A stretch of 64,000 nucleotides of DNA, taken from positions 1 through 64,000 of the forward strand of contig JAAYCT010000009.1 of the NCBI GenBank assembly GCA_012729635.1, given 5' to 3'. Below are positions 46,888-55,761 of this stretch, piece after piece. Source of the stretch: Clostridiaceae bacterium. GTDB lineage: Bacteria > Bacillota > Clostridia > Saccharofermentanales > Saccharofermentanaceae. The notes beneath the pieces are model-generated. The model had not been told where the DNA came from, searched no databases, and saw only the letters and a list, made by a program, of their open reading frames with translations. A program made the position numbers and the translations under genes. Numbering within the stretch: position 1 is the first letter of the stretch; each line of letters starts with the position of its first letter.

Positions 46888-46918
46888 TTCATTCGTGCCT
46901 TTATTGCGGCATTTTACG

Positions 46919-46995
46919 GTGGGATTAGTTCAGCTGGTTAGAGCGCTAGTTTGTGGCACTAGAAATCGTGGGTTCGAATCCCATATCCCACCCCA
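46919..46995 (+). tRNA. tRNA-His (anticodon GTG)
   Basis: Acceptor GTGGGAT/ATCCCAC, anticodon stem CTAGT/ACTAG with loop TTGTGGC (anticodon GTG), T-loop TTCGAAT, discriminator C and encoded CCA. A G at 46918 can serve as the -1 guanine that marks tRNA-His. First of three tRNAs in one transcript. Confidence 0.96.
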
Positions 46996-47046
46996 ACCGA
47001 CTCATTGAAGCGGGGATTTGAGAATTCATTGAATTCCCGATTTCGA

Positions 47047-47121
47047 TGGGGTGTAGCCAAGCGGTAAGGCACGGGACTTTGACTCCCGCATGCGTAGGTT
47101 CAAATCCTGCCACCCCAGCCA
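47047..47121 (+). tRNA. tRNA-Gln (anticodon TTG)
   Basis: Acceptor TGGGGTG/CACCCCA, anticodon stem CGGGA/TCCCG with loop CTTTGAC (anticodon TTG), T-loop TTCAAAT, discriminator G and CCA encoded. Confidence 0.96.
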
Positions 47122-47124
47122 TTC

Positions 47125-47200
47125 GGTTCACTAGCTCAGTTGGTAGAGCACCTGACTTTTAATCAGGGGGTCCGGAGTTCGAACCTCCGGTGAGCCACCA
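47125..47200 (+). tRNA. tRNA-Lys (anticodon TTT)
   Basis: Acceptor GGTTCAC/GTGAGCC, anticodon stem CCTGA/TCAGG with loop CTTTTAA (anticodon TTT), T-loop TTCGAAC, discriminator A and CCA encoded. A terminator follows at once. Confidence 0.96.
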
Positions 47201-47201
47201 G

Positions 47202-47232
47202 CCCCTTCGGGATCTTTCCCGGAGGGGTTTTT
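47202..47232 (+). terminator. Intrinsic terminator of the tRNA cluster
   Basis: CCCCTTCGGG (47202-47211) pairs with CCCGGAGGGG (47218-47227) with one T-G pair and is followed by five T. Confidence 0.85.
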
Positions 47233-47298
47233 ATATTTTGAAACTTTCATGTATAATACTTGATTGCCTAGGCGTCCCGCAAAAAAACATCAGCTATG

Positions 47299-47340
47299 AT
47301 ACTGTTTTGTAACAGTATTGTCAGGTGTTTCTGGTAGAAT
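47299..47340 (+). promoter_or_regulatory. Inverted repeat and extended -10 before the glucosaminidase gene
   Basis: A perfect 8-bp inverted repeat, ATACTGTT-ttgt-AACAGTAT (47299-47318), lies just before TGGTAGAAT (47332-47340), an extended -10. The repeat therefore covers the -35 region, as a repressor or activator site would. The 20-base palindrome with a 4-base loop has no T tract and is not a terminator. The binding protein is unknown. Confidence 0.5.
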
Positions 47341-47468
47341 GTCTTTGTTGCATATAAATCATGTGTAAGTATGCGGAGGTCTGTGTCATCGACAATCATT
47401 GTCACTGCAACAAACCGATTCGGACACGAGCGGATTATTGTGAAATTTTTCCGAAATCCTCGGTGAAG

Positions 47469-49685
47469 ATGAGGGTTTCCTGTGCGTTGTTATCTTTTCT
47501 TTTTTTCATGTTCTTATTTCCGGGGGCATTTGTTCATGCGAAAACGATCGATGCATCCTCCGTTTATCAGAAGACAGATATATCTGCGTTGTTTGATTTG
47601 CCTCCCTCGACCGATTTATTCGGTGTGGTGTGTGGAAGTTATGCGAACGTCAGAGCTTCCACTTCGACCAATTCAAGTATAATAACCGTTCTGTACTGCG
47701 GGCATCGTGTGCGTTTGGTCAATCTGATCACCGTTAACGAAGATCAATGGTATCAGATCGATTTTATCGATTTGGACGGAGTTTCGAAGCAGGGATATAT
47801 CTTTTCAACCCTCATTCTTCCGGACTCGACGGATCCGATTGATCCGGCATCCGATTTCGAGATATCCATCGCGGAATTCCCGGAATCATATAAGTGCGGG
47901 CTTCGAGCGCTTCATAAGAAGTACCCGAATTGGGTTTTCGTGCCGTTTATCACAAATCTGGACTATGAAACGGTGGTCTCGATGGAAGCCAACGAAAGCA
48001 GTTATAATCCCCGAAGCCTGATTGAGAATTATGTGGATGACGCATGGCAGTCAACATATACCAGAAACGATGCCACGCAGCCGGGATGGACGCCGTATGT
48101 TAATCCGGATTACCTGGGGCGAAAATATGATGCGTACAATTGGCTGACCGACACCTATGTCCCTTATGATGCGACCCGATGGGTGAAAGCGTCCAGAGGG
48201 TACGTGGCGTACGCCGTCGATCCGAGAAATTTTTTATCGGACACTCAGATTTTTCAGTTTTTCAAGTTGTCCTTTGATCCGGTCACGCAAACACTGGAAA
48301 CCGTTCAGTCCATGCTGGATACGCCTTCTAACTCATTCATGAAGTCCGGACTGATTAAGAATGATTTGGGTGAAGACATCTCCTACGCACAGGCGATCAT
48401 GGATGCCGCGATAGCTAAACAGGTAAACCCGTATTTTCTCACAACGCGGATTAAACAGGAAATCCTAAAATCGGACGGTCAGCCGGCCGCAACCGCATCG
48501 GGAACGTTTCCTGGATTTGAAGGATATTATAACTTTTATAATATCGGTGCCGTGTCGAGTGATGATCCGATTCGACCGGCTCTGATCTATGCGAAATCCA
48601 CTTCGACCGATCCTACGAAGAACTTTATGCGGCCCTGGGATTCTCAATACAAGGCGATTCTCGGTGGGGCGGAGTGGATAGTCAGCGGATATATATCCAG
48701 AGGTCAGGATACACTATATCTTCAAAGATTCGATTTAATCGACAATGCCGACGGGTTGTACAGCCATCAGTACATGACCAGCACGCAAGCTCCGGTATCC
48801 GAGGCGATTCGACTGAGGGCCGCTTATGATCAGTTAACGGATCTTCCGCTGATGTTTTCGATTCCCGTATTTACCAATATGCCGGAAGCCAATGTCCTTC
48901 CTCCGGAACGAAAGGGGAATCCGAATAACTGGGTGACGTCGATAAACATAACGGATCAGGCACTGACTCCGTCTTTTGATCCGAATATTTTCGAGTATGA
49001 TTTGGTGGTCGGATTTTTCGTGGACTCGCTTCAGCTTTCAGCGACCAAGGCGTCAACGTTTTCATCGCTTACCGGAATTTCATGGGATCCAGCGGATCCG
49101 AGTGTTCCGCTTCTTCGAACCGGCTCGATTCCTTTGCTTGTGGGGGAGAATCAAGCGGTGATTACCTGTACGGCACAGAACAAAGATGTCCGTACATACC
49201 GGATCAATATTGTTCGCCTCAATCAGGGAGCGGAGCCGATATTCGAGTCCGATTATGTAATCACCGGAGCCTACCTTTCCGGAATTGCCGAGCAGATGAC
49301 CCTTCAGACCTTTATGAGCGGAATAACCTTGCCGGAAGGGGCTGTCGCCAAGGTGACCGACCGGCTCGGTGCCGAAGTTACCGATTTAGCCCGGATAATG
49401 AGGACGGCCGATCGTCTGCTGGTATATGATGCAAGCGGAGAGCTGGTCAACTGGTATCAGATCATATTATACGGCGATCCGTCGGGAGACGGACGAATCA
49501 ATTCGTACGACATGACGATTCTCGCCCGTCACATTCTAAAGGAGTCGGAGCTGGTCGGCTATGAATTTATCGCTGCGGACGTGGATAAAAGCGGCAGGCT
49601 GAACAGTATGGATATGACGATGATTGCGCGGCATATCCTTAAGGAAGTAATCCTTCCCCAGAAAGGAACCTATGAACAGAGGTAA
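47469..49685 (+). CDS. Secreted SH3 / N-acetylglucosaminidase / cadherin-like / dockerin protein
   Basis: Exported peptidoglycan hydrolase, 738 aa from ATG 47469, where a signal peptide starts (MRVSCALLSFLFFMFLFPG, cleavage near VHA-KT). An upstream ATG at 47361 would add 36 residues with many Cys and no better ribosome site. Order: SH3-like module (about 30-95), glucosaminidase domain (about 115-440) with the catalytic Glu in TTRIKQEIL and the family segment FEGYYNFYNIG, cadherin-like beta-sandwich (about 485-585), a linker domain, and a dockerin (669-730). The dockerin has two calcium loops, DPSGDGRINSYD and DVDKSGRLNSMD. It overlaps by 14 bases the cohesin gene, its likely partner. Confidence 0.88.
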   Translation: MRVSCALLSFLFFMFLFPGAFVHAKTIDASSVYQKTDISALFDLPPSTDLFGVVCGSYANVRASTSTNSSIITVLYCGHRVRLVNLITVNEDQWYQIDFIDLDGVSKQGYIFSTLILPDSTDPIDPASDFEISIAEFPESYKCGLRALHKKYPNWVFVPFITNLDYETVVSMEANESSYNPRSLIENYVDDAWQSTYTRNDATQPGWTPYVNPDYLGRKYDAYNWLTDTYVPYDATRWVKASRGYVAYAVDPRNFLSDTQIFQFFKLSFDPVTQTLETVQSMLDTPSNSFMKSGLIKNDLGEDISYAQAIMDAAIAKQVNPYFLTTRIKQEILKSDGQPAATASGTFPGFEGYYNFYNIGAVSSDDPIRPALIYAKSTSTDPTKNFMRPWDSQYKAILGGAEWIVSGYISRGQDTLYLQRFDLIDNADGLYSHQYMTSTQAPVSEAIRLRAAYDQLTDLPLMFSIPVFTNMPEANVLPPERKGNPNNWVTSINITDQALTPSFDPNIFEYDLVVGFFVDSLQLSATKASTFSSLTGISWDPADPSVPLLRTGSIPLLVGENQAVITCTAQNKDVRTYRINIVRLNQGAEPIFESDYVITGAYLSGIAEQMTLQTFMSGITLPEGAVAKVTDRLGAEVTDLARIMRTADRLLVYDASGELVNWYQIILYGDPSGDGRINSYDMTILARHILKESELVGYEFIAADVDKSGRLNSMDMTMIARHILKEVILPQKGTYEQR

Positions 49686-51810
49686 ATTATTCTCATATGC
49701 GTCCCTATTCCTTGCATTGTTGGTGGTCGTATCGGTAATTCCGATCGCTTCGGTTCGTGCCGCCGCTTCGCCATCCATATCAGTCGGAGGAACCGCCGAA
49801 GTCGGGAAAACGATTGCGGTTTCAATTAAAATTTCGGGTACCGACGGACCATACAGCGGATTTTCGGGTCAAATTATATATAATTCCAATATGCTTCGAT
49901 TGGATTCGATATCCAGTAATTATTCTGCGTACAACTGGTATACTAGCCTTGCTTTAGGTACATTTGGCTGTGCTGGTGCATCCATTACGACAGGAAGCAC
50001 CATCGTCACCGCCCAATTTACCTGCCTTGAGGCCGGAACCACACAGATTTCGTTACATGATTTCGAGGTCGACGCGAATTACTCATCCGCATCGGCATCG
50101 GTTACCATTAAGACACCCGTTCCCTTATCCGGAAATGCGAATTTGTCTTCGCTTAAGGTTTCTCCCGGATCGCTTTCACCGGGCTTTTCTTCCTCCAGAA
50201 CATCGTATTCGATGGAGGTCGGTGAGGATGTGTCCAAGGTAACCGTGACGGCCGTTGCCGAGCACAGTAAAGCAAAGGTGACCTTAAACGGGGTTCAGAA
50301 CAATATTAAGCCCGGCGTTAACACGATTAAAATTACCGTAAAGGCCGAGGACGGGACGACAAAGGTATATTCGATTAAAGTGACGCGAGCAACCGGACCG
50401 ACCGGAACCCCGACGCCCACGCCTCAACCGCTTCCCCTGATGGAGTATCTCGGACAAGAGTTGATGATTATTCCGATTGATGAAGACACGACGACTCCCG
50501 AGGGATTTACGCCGTCTACATCCACATACAAAGGTGTAGAGATACCGGTTTTTATGGGCCCTTCGTTTGCAGGCTCTTCGGATCGTATCCTTTTGGTGCA
50601 ACTGCTTTTCGAAAGCGATATTAAGCTTTTCGTATATGATCCGAAAACGCAGACCGTGCATCCTTTTCTGTTTATTTCCCAGCCGGACGTGATATTTCGT
50701 ATTTTGGCTGTTGCCGATACCGCATTGATTCCTTTTGGATATGAACCGTTCGACTATGAATATGACGGGGAGAGAATCATTGCATATCGTTTAATCAGCG
50801 ATCCCGATCATCCGCAGATTCTTCTGAATTTGATGAATGATTCGGGACAGGCATCGTTTTTCTTCTACGATACCGAGAATAAAATGATGCTGCCGTATCG
50901 TGGAGAAACCGTCCTGGTCGAGCCGACATCGACCCCGACTCCTTCGCCTGCGCCGACCGATCCGACCCAGGGCTCTCTGAGTTCGGAGTCGACCGTTCCC
51001 TCGGAAACAATAGTGGCCACACCGGAGAAGGAATCGCTTGTACGGCAATTAATGGATATCAGAAACCCGCTTACCTTGCTGTTTTATTTGGTGTCTTTAC
51101 TTGCCGTGGTTTTGGTTGCGGGTGTTATCGCACTTGCAATCAATCGAAGAAGTGATCTTAACGATGAATATTATGAAGAAGAATACCTGCCCGATGAGCC
51201 GATTCCTCCGATTGCGGTGATGCCGAAAGGCAGTCGGCAAGCTTATTCGGGCGACGATGTATTCCTTGATGAGGATTCGTTCTCCTCCGACTATAAAAAA
51301 ACTACCGACGAATATATCCCTTCGATTGTTCGGACAGGCGCGCCGGAAAAATCAAGAGGTCCGGTTGAACCCGAGTATTTCGCGAAACCGCCTCATCCGG
51401 TAGCGGACTCGGTTTCCCGGATGGGTGTTCGTACCGTGAACGCAAATCTGCTACCGGGTCTTTCGAATCACCCGGAGAACGACCAACCGAAAACAAATCC
51501 GAGCCCGGTTGTCTCCGCTGAAACGCCTGAACATATACCGGTTCGATTGAAGCAGGAGCTCGTTGAAGAAAGCAAAAAAGCCAATACGAATGCAAAGAGC
51601 GGAATCGACACGGTTTTAAAATCCAACGAGGAGAAGCAGACTGCCGATCCGAAACAAGAGGAGAGAAAGACACAAAGCGCAGTTGAAAATCAAAAGGATA
51701 AATCCGATGCCGTTCCTGATTTCCCGGATATTTCAACACGACGTGTTTCGGATCTCCCCCCATCCAAACTGCCGAAAGCCGAGCCGGACCCGGATCCGGA
51801 TCTCGGATAA
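49672..51810 (+). CDS. Membrane-anchored cohesin-like / cadherin-like beta-sandwich protein with acidic cytoplasmic tail
   Basis: 712 aa. Signal peptide (about 1-33, ending VRAAAS). Cohesin-like domain (about 34-150): VGGTAEVGKTIAVSIKI, GFSGQIIYNSNMLRL and FTCLEAGTTQISL follow the cohesin strand pattern, though it is at the short end of the family. Cadherin-like beta-sandwich (about 155-242). After TPTPTP, an unrecognised domain (about 255-420). A second Thr/Pro linker, one membrane helix (about 466-488) followed by NRR, then about 220 residues that are acidic and look disordered. The cohesin should face outside and the tail inside. The ATG at 49672 overlaps the dockerin gene by 14 bases. The cohesin call is by pattern and needs a profile search. 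Confidence 0.72.
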   Translation: MNRGKLFSYASLFLALLVVVSVIPIASVRAAASPSISVGGTAEVGKTIAVSIKISGTDGPYSGFSGQIIYNSNMLRLDSISSNYSAYNWYTSLALGTFGCAGASITTGSTIVTAQFTCLEAGTTQISLHDFEVDANYSSASASVTIKTPVPLSGNANLSSLKVSPGSLSPGFSSSRTSYSMEVGEDVSKVTVTAVAEHSKAKVTLNGVQNNIKPGVNTIKITVKAEDGTTKVYSIKVTRATGPTGTPTPTPQPLPLMEYLGQELMIIPIDEDTTTPEGFTPSTSTYKGVEIPVFMGPSFAGSSDRILLVQLLFESDIKLFVYDPKTQTVHPFLFISQPDVIFRILAVADTALIPFGYEPFDYEYDGERIIAYRLISDPDHPQILLNLMNDSGQASFFFYDTENKMMLPYRGETVLVEPTSTPTPSPAPTDPTQGSLSSESTVPSETIVATPEKESLVRQLMDIRNPLTLLFYLVSLLAVVLVAGVIALAINRRSDLNDEYYEEEYLPDEPIPPIAVMPKGSRQAYSGDDVFLDEDSFSSDYKKTTDEYIPSIVRTGAPEKSRGPVEPEYFAKPPHPVADSVSRMGVRTVNANLLPGLSNHPENDQPKTNPSPVVSAETPEHIPVRLKQELVEESKKANTNAKSGIDTVLKSNEEKQTADPKQEERKTQSAVENQKDKSDAVPDFPDISTRRVSDLPPSKLPKAEPDPDPDLG

Positions 51811-51836
51811 CACTTACCGCAGGAATGATTACGTTC

Positions 51837-51868
51837 AAAAAGCCGTGCTCGTCGAACACGGCTTTTTT
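51837..51868 (+). terminator. Bidirectional terminator between the cohesin gene and nadE
   Basis: AGCCGTG (51841-51847) pairs with CACGGCT (51857-51863), with A-rich and T-rich flanks on either side, so it can end both the + strand cohesin transcript and the - strand nadE transcript. Confidence 0.8.
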
Positions 51869-51921
51869 GTGTTATTTGTTTAATTGCTCGAAAAAAGTGC
51901 CGAAAAGAGCGAACGGACCTG

Positions 51922-53835
51922 TCAGTCATCCAGATCCGACAGGAAGGCAGTGACGGTTGAGTCACTCGGCATCCGCCAGTCTGCTCTCGGAGAGAGGCTG
52001 ACCGATCCGATTTTGGGACCGTCGGGCACGCATGAGCGCTTGAATTGCTGTGTGAAAAACCTTTTAAGGAATACTTTCATCCAACGAACGATCACGTCTC
52101 TTTCATAATCGCTTCCAAAAGCAATCTGTGCCATAAAGACGATTTTTCGAGGCGAAAAGCCGTACCGGACGAAGTAATAGAGGAAAAAATCATGCAGTTC
52201 ATACGGTCCGATGATATCCTCCGTAATCTGTGTGATTTGATTGTTATCGTGCGGAATCAGCTCCGGACTCGGAGGCAACTCAAGGATCTCCGCAAGCAGA
52301 ACATCCGACTCGGTCCCGCGATCGGAAATCATATGCCGGATTAAACTTCGGACAAGGGTTTTCGGGACGGAACAGTTCACCGCATACATGGACATATGGT
52401 CTCCGTTATACGTGGACCAGCCGAGTGCGGACTCGGAAAGATCTCCGGTTCCGATTACCAGGCCGTTAACGGAATTTGCGATATCCATCAGCACTTGCGT
52501 GCGTTCGCGAGCCTGAGCATTTTCGTAAGTAACATCGTGGATCAAGGGATCATGACCGATATCCGAAAAATGCCGGTTCACCGCGTCTCGAATATCGATT
52601 TCACGAAGATCGGTACCGACCTGTTTCGCAAGTCGTATCGCTTTGCTCTTGGTGCGTTCGGTCGTACCGAAGCCGGGCATGGTAACGGCATGGATACCGG
52701 ACAGCGGAAGGGAAAGCATATTGAATGCGCGCACGGTAACCAGAAGAGCCAGTGTCGAGTCGAGACCTCCGGAAAGACCGATCACGGCATCACGTATGCC
52801 GGTGTGTGAAAGTCTTCGCGCCAAACCGGTTGCCTGTATGGAAAGAATGGTCTCGCAGCGTTCGCGAAGCTCCTGAGGGAGGTTCGGAACAAAGGGATGT
52901 CGAGCAATGGATCGCCGCACATCGACTTCACGGAAGGGCAGATCAAATTCGATGGTTCGGTATTCCGTCTCTTCGTTGTTATCCGGTCTGGCCGGAAAGG
53001 TAGACTGACGAATACGGTCCTGAATCAGCAAGTCGGTATCAATATCGGCGGTGAGTATTTGTTGCGAAAACAGAGGCGTCTGATCGAGAAGTACACCGTT
53101 TTCCGCGATCAGATTATGTCCTGCGAAAACCATATCCGTGGTCGACTCACCCAATCCTGCGTTCGCATAAACATATGCGCAAATCGAGCGTGCAGATTGA
53201 ACGCGGACCAGATTTCTTCGGTAGTCGGCCTTCGTGACCAGCTCATTGCTTGCCGAAAGATTCAGAATGACCGTAGCACCGTTCACTGCGTGCGCGGATG
53301 AAGGCGGGGACGGAACGAACAAATCCTCGCAAATCTCAACGGAGAGACGAAGATTTTTTATGGACCGGCACGAAAAAATCTGACGGGTTCCGAACGGATA
53401 TGCTTTTCCGGAAAAAATCAATTGTCCGGTAGTCGGACCGCTTGAAAAATGCCTTCTTTCATAAAACTCACCGAAATTAGGCAGATGCTTTTTCGGCACA
53501 AAACCGAGAATTTTACCCGAGCAAATGACCGCGGCGCAGTTATAGAGCTTGGAGCCCACCGTAAGAGGCAATCCGACAGCAAACAATACCGGCAGATCCT
53601 TTGTCTGCTCGACGAGAAAAGACAGCGCATCCTCGGCTAAGGATCGTAATCGATGCTGACCGAAAAGATCCTGGCAGGTATACCCGGTGATGCACAGCTC
53701 GGGAAAGACCGCCACCGAAGCCCCCAAATCGTTGGCCTGAATCACGCAGTCCGCAATGGTCTTGGCGTTTGACATCGGATCGGACAATAAAAGAGAGGGC
53801 GTACATGCGCAAACGCGAACAAATCCGTATTTCAT
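51922..53835 (-). CDS. nadE: Glutamine-dependent NAD+ synthetase
   Basis: Final step of NAD synthesis; 637 aa. An N-terminal nitrilase-type glutaminase domain has Glu in FPELCITGY, Lys in FVPKKHLPNF and Cys in SVEICEDLF. A C-terminal synthetase domain has the PP-loop GLSGGLDSTLALL and TGDLSESALGWSTYNGDH. It therefore can draw ammonia from glutamine. The start at 53835 has GGAGG about 10 bases upstream on the - strand. Monocistronic. The nearby sirtuin and FAD enzymes are not evidence of linkage. Confidence 0.96.
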   Translation of the reverse strand: MKYGFVRVCACTPSLLLSDPMSNAKTIADCVIQANDLGASVAVFPELCITGYTCQDLFGQHRLRSLAEDALSFLVEQTKDLPVLFAVGLPLTVGSKLYNCAAVICSGKILGFVPKKHLPNFGEFYERRHFSSGPTTGQLIFSGKAYPFGTRQIFSCRSIKNLRLSVEICEDLFVPSPPSSAHAVNGATVILNLSASNELVTKADYRRNLVRVQSARSICAYVYANAGLGESTTDMVFAGHNLIAENGVLLDQTPLFSQQILTADIDTDLLIQDRIRQSTFPARPDNNEETEYRTIEFDLPFREVDVRRSIARHPFVPNLPQELRERCETILSIQATGLARRLSHTGIRDAVIGLSGGLDSTLALLVTVRAFNMLSLPLSGIHAVTMPGFGTTERTKSKAIRLAKQVGTDLREIDIRDAVNRHFSDIGHDPLIHDVTYENAQARERTQVLMDIANSVNGLVIGTGDLSESALGWSTYNGDHMSMYAVNCSVPKTLVRSLIRHMISDRGTESDVLLAEILELPPSPELIPHDNNQITQITEDIIGPYELHDFFLYYFVRYGFSPRKIVFMAQIAFGSDYERDVIVRWMKVFLKRFFTQQFKRSCVPDGPKIGSVSLSPRADWRMPSDSTVTAFLSDLDD

Positions 53836-53973
53836 ATGCGTTTTCCTCCGTGAATGCGAAGCATTGGTCAGACATCTTTTCCTGATTATTATACATCATT
53901 TGAAGAAGTCGGACACGAGAGGTGTTTTGGGGTGTGATATAATCCGTTTATAAGAAAAAACGGTGGTGATGAT

Positions 53974-54576
53974 ATGTTTCTCCGACCTCCAACCGGATTA
54001 AAATCGGTTTTTGAACTTACATCCGAACGTCTTTTTCTTTCGGTGTTATCTCCGTCATCCGCCGAGCGCGTATCTGATTATCTTGTGAGAAATCGATCTT
54101 TTCACGAGCCGTTTCACCAGATTCACGATAATTCGTATTTCCTTCCGTCCACACAGCGGCGTTATTTGCGCGCGGATATGGACGGATTTCTTGCGGGCAG
54201 CCAGTGTCCTTTCTGGATCATCAAACAATCCGATCCGAGCCTCATCGTCGGAAGACTCGCCTTTTCATCCTTGATACGAGGGGCATTACAGTCTTGCCTG
54301 ATGGGGTACCATTTGGACCGGAAAGAGGAAGGGAAAGGGTATATGACGGAGGCGATCCTATGCGCTTGCGACTATATGTTTAACACATGGAAAATCCATA
54401 GAATACAAGCGGATATCATGCCGGAAAACCAACGCTCCGTTCATACAATCGAGCGTTGCGGTTTTAAGTACTCGGGAACGAATGAAAAATACATGGCAAT
54501 CAACGGTCAATGGAGAGATCACGCGACATACGCTCTGCTTAACGATGAATATTTCAATCCGGATATAATCCGATAA
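53974..54576 (+). CDS. GNAT acetyltransferase, RimJ/RimL type
   Basis: 200 aa. The fold is shown by LTSERLFLSVLS at the N-terminus, then GRLAFSSLIRGALQSCLMGYHLD, the acetyl-CoA loop KEEGKGYMTEAI and NQRSVHTIERCGFKYSG at the end. RimJ/RimL relatives acetylate ribosomal proteins or small amines; the substrate here is unknown. ATG at 53974 with GGTGGTGA upstream. TGATATAAT (53935-53943), an extended -10, is a likely promoter. Confidence 0.87.
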   Translation: MFLRPPTGLKSVFELTSERLFLSVLSPSSAERVSDYLVRNRSFHEPFHQIHDNSYFLPSTQRRYLRADMDGFLAGSQCPFWIIKQSDPSLIVGRLAFSSLIRGALQSCLMGYHLDRKEEGKGYMTEAILCACDYMFNTWKIHRIQADIMPENQRSVHTIERCGFKYSGTNEKYMAINGQWRDHATYALLNDEYFNPDIIR

Positions 54577-54682
54577 CGTTTCAAATAAATGGTTTATGAT
54601 TTTGAAAAATGAGGTATAATATATTTGATTGTTTTTGAAGGTAATCGAGACTCGGCGAATTTCGTGCGAAGGAGATGTTTTT

Positions 54683-55117
54683 ATGACTGAGAACACAATA
54701 AATAAAATAGTATCATCGGCGGTAATCATCGGAATGGCCTTTTCCGTGGCCGCCTGTTCGAAAGAAGACGATAATAGACCCGAGACCAGTCTTACGACAT
54801 CGTCCACCTCTACTACAATGATTACCATCGAAACCGTGCCGGAGACCACACTATTTGTTTTTAGAGAGCCAATTGAGGAGAACGATCAAGAGGTGACCTG
54901 GCAGGAAACGGAGCTTCAGAGCGAACTTCCCAAATACGTCAAAATTAATTCCGACTATCTGCGTGTCCGTAAGGGACCGGGGACGGAGTATGATCAGGTT
55001 GCCGCGCTTACCAAAAATATGTTGGTCATTGTTGTGGCGAAGACGCAGAATAATTGGTATAAACTGGACAGCGGATACTACGTATCCGGCGAGTACCTGT
55101 CGGATACCAAGATCTGA
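54683..55117 (+). CDS. SH3-domain lipoprotein
   Basis: 144 aa. Signal peptide IVSSAVIIGMAFSVAAC ends in a lipobox, so the mature protein is lipid-anchored at Cys24 or so. A Thr/Ser-rich linker leads to a bacterial SH3 module (about 85-140; YLRVRKGPGTEYDQVAAL), which in other proteins binds peptidoglycan. No catalytic domain. ATG at 54683 with AAGGAGATG; an in-frame extension to 54629 lacks any signal. A TATAAT at 54615-54620 may be the -10. Confidence 0.85.
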   Translation: MTENTINKIVSSAVIIGMAFSVAACSKEDDNRPETSLTTSSTSTTMITIETVPETTLFVFREPIEENDQEVTWQETELQSELPKYVKINSDYLRVRKGPGTEYDQVAALTKNMLVIVVAKTQNNWYKLDSGYYVSGEYLSDTKI

Positions 55118-55149
55118 CGATTTTTCCGGCACATGAAAATTCGGCTTCA

Positions 55150-55179
55150 GGGCGCAGGGAAGAACTTGCGCCTTTTTTT
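55150..55179 (+). terminator. Intrinsic terminator after the SH3 lipoprotein
   Basis: GGCGCA (55151-55156) / TGCGCC (55167-55172), then seven T. Confidence 0.8.
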
Positions 55180-55222
55180 GATAAGATTTTTCAATCATTT
55201 TTATCGTGCCGTGCTTGCGCTA

Positions 55223-55251
55223 TGGACAAGTTACGTAGGGTGTTGTATTAT
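55223..55251 (+). promoter_or_regulatory. Promoter of tRNA-Gly/tRNA-Arg
   Basis: TGGACA (55223-55228), 17 bases, TATTAT (55246-55251), about 80 bases before tRNA-Gly. Confidence 0.6.
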
Positions 55252-55332
55252 GTCTAGGCGAGTTTTCGGAACAGATCTATAAGTCGGGATGAGAACCCGT
55301 GAAGGTAATCGTTTTCGTACTCGGCCGTTTAT

Positions 55333-55406
55333 GCGGGTGTAGTTCAATGGTAGAACTTCAGCCTTCCAAGCTGACCACGTGGGTTCGATTCCCATCACCC
55401 GCTCCA
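55333..55406 (+). tRNA. tRNA-Gly (anticodon TCC)
   Basis: Acceptor GCGGGTG/CACCCGC, anticodon stem TCAGC/GCTGA with loop CTTCCAA (anticodon TCC), T-loop TTCGATT, discriminator T and CCA encoded. Confidence 0.96.
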
Positions 55407-55441
55407 ATCAATGGCGGTCCTCGGGCCGCCATTGCATTCAT

Positions 55442-55518
55442 GGGTCTATAGCTCAGTTGGATAGAGCAACAGCCTTCTAAGCTGTGGGTCGGAGGTTCGA
55501 GTCCTCCTAGGCTCGCCA
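55442..55518 (+). tRNA. tRNA-Arg (anticodon TCT)
   Basis: Acceptor GGGTCTA/TAGGCTC with wobble pairs, anticodon stem ACAGC/GCTGT with loop CTTCTAA (anticodon TCT), T-loop TTCGAGT, discriminator G and CCA encoded. It reads AGA, and shares the tRNA-Gly transcript. Confidence 0.96.
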
Positions 55519-55520
55519 AA

Positions 55521-55559
55521 GGGACCGGCAAGAATTATTGTGGGTCTCTTTTTCTTTTT
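55521..55559 (+). terminator. Likely terminator after tRNA-Arg
   Basis: GGGACC (55521-55526) pairs with GGTCTC (55543-55548), large loop, then a TTTTTCTTTTT tract. The stem is short, so it may be partly leaky. The 200 bases from here to the next gene contain nothing else recognisable. Confidence 0.55.
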
Positions 55560-55761
55560 CGGTCTTCTCCCGATCACGACGAAATGCCCGGTCTGACTTT
55601 GTGAATCAATCGAATTGTGCATTGGGGGAGGGGTTTGACTATAAAAATGAAACAATAATGTTAACTTATCCGAACGTGATTTCTCGCGTAATGTGATACG
55701 CTGAATATGGGTGATTTTCATGGAAGTGAATAAGCCCGATTATTAGGTTAGGAAGTGCGAA

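Noticed and set aside
46721-47008. + strand frame of 95 codons
   Set aside because: It reads through the consensus promoter and into tRNA-His, and its peptide ends in translated tRNA sequence (GLVQLVRALVCGTRNRGFESH).
46946-47131. - strand frame of 61 codons with a GFEPT motif
   Set aside because: It is antisense to tRNA-His and tRNA-Gln; this GFEPT-type peptide is a well-known false gene opposite tRNAs.
55446-55721. - strand frame of 91 codons with RTRTSDPQLRRL
   Set aside because: It runs antisense to tRNA-Arg and gives another well-known spurious peptide; no ribosome site or family support.
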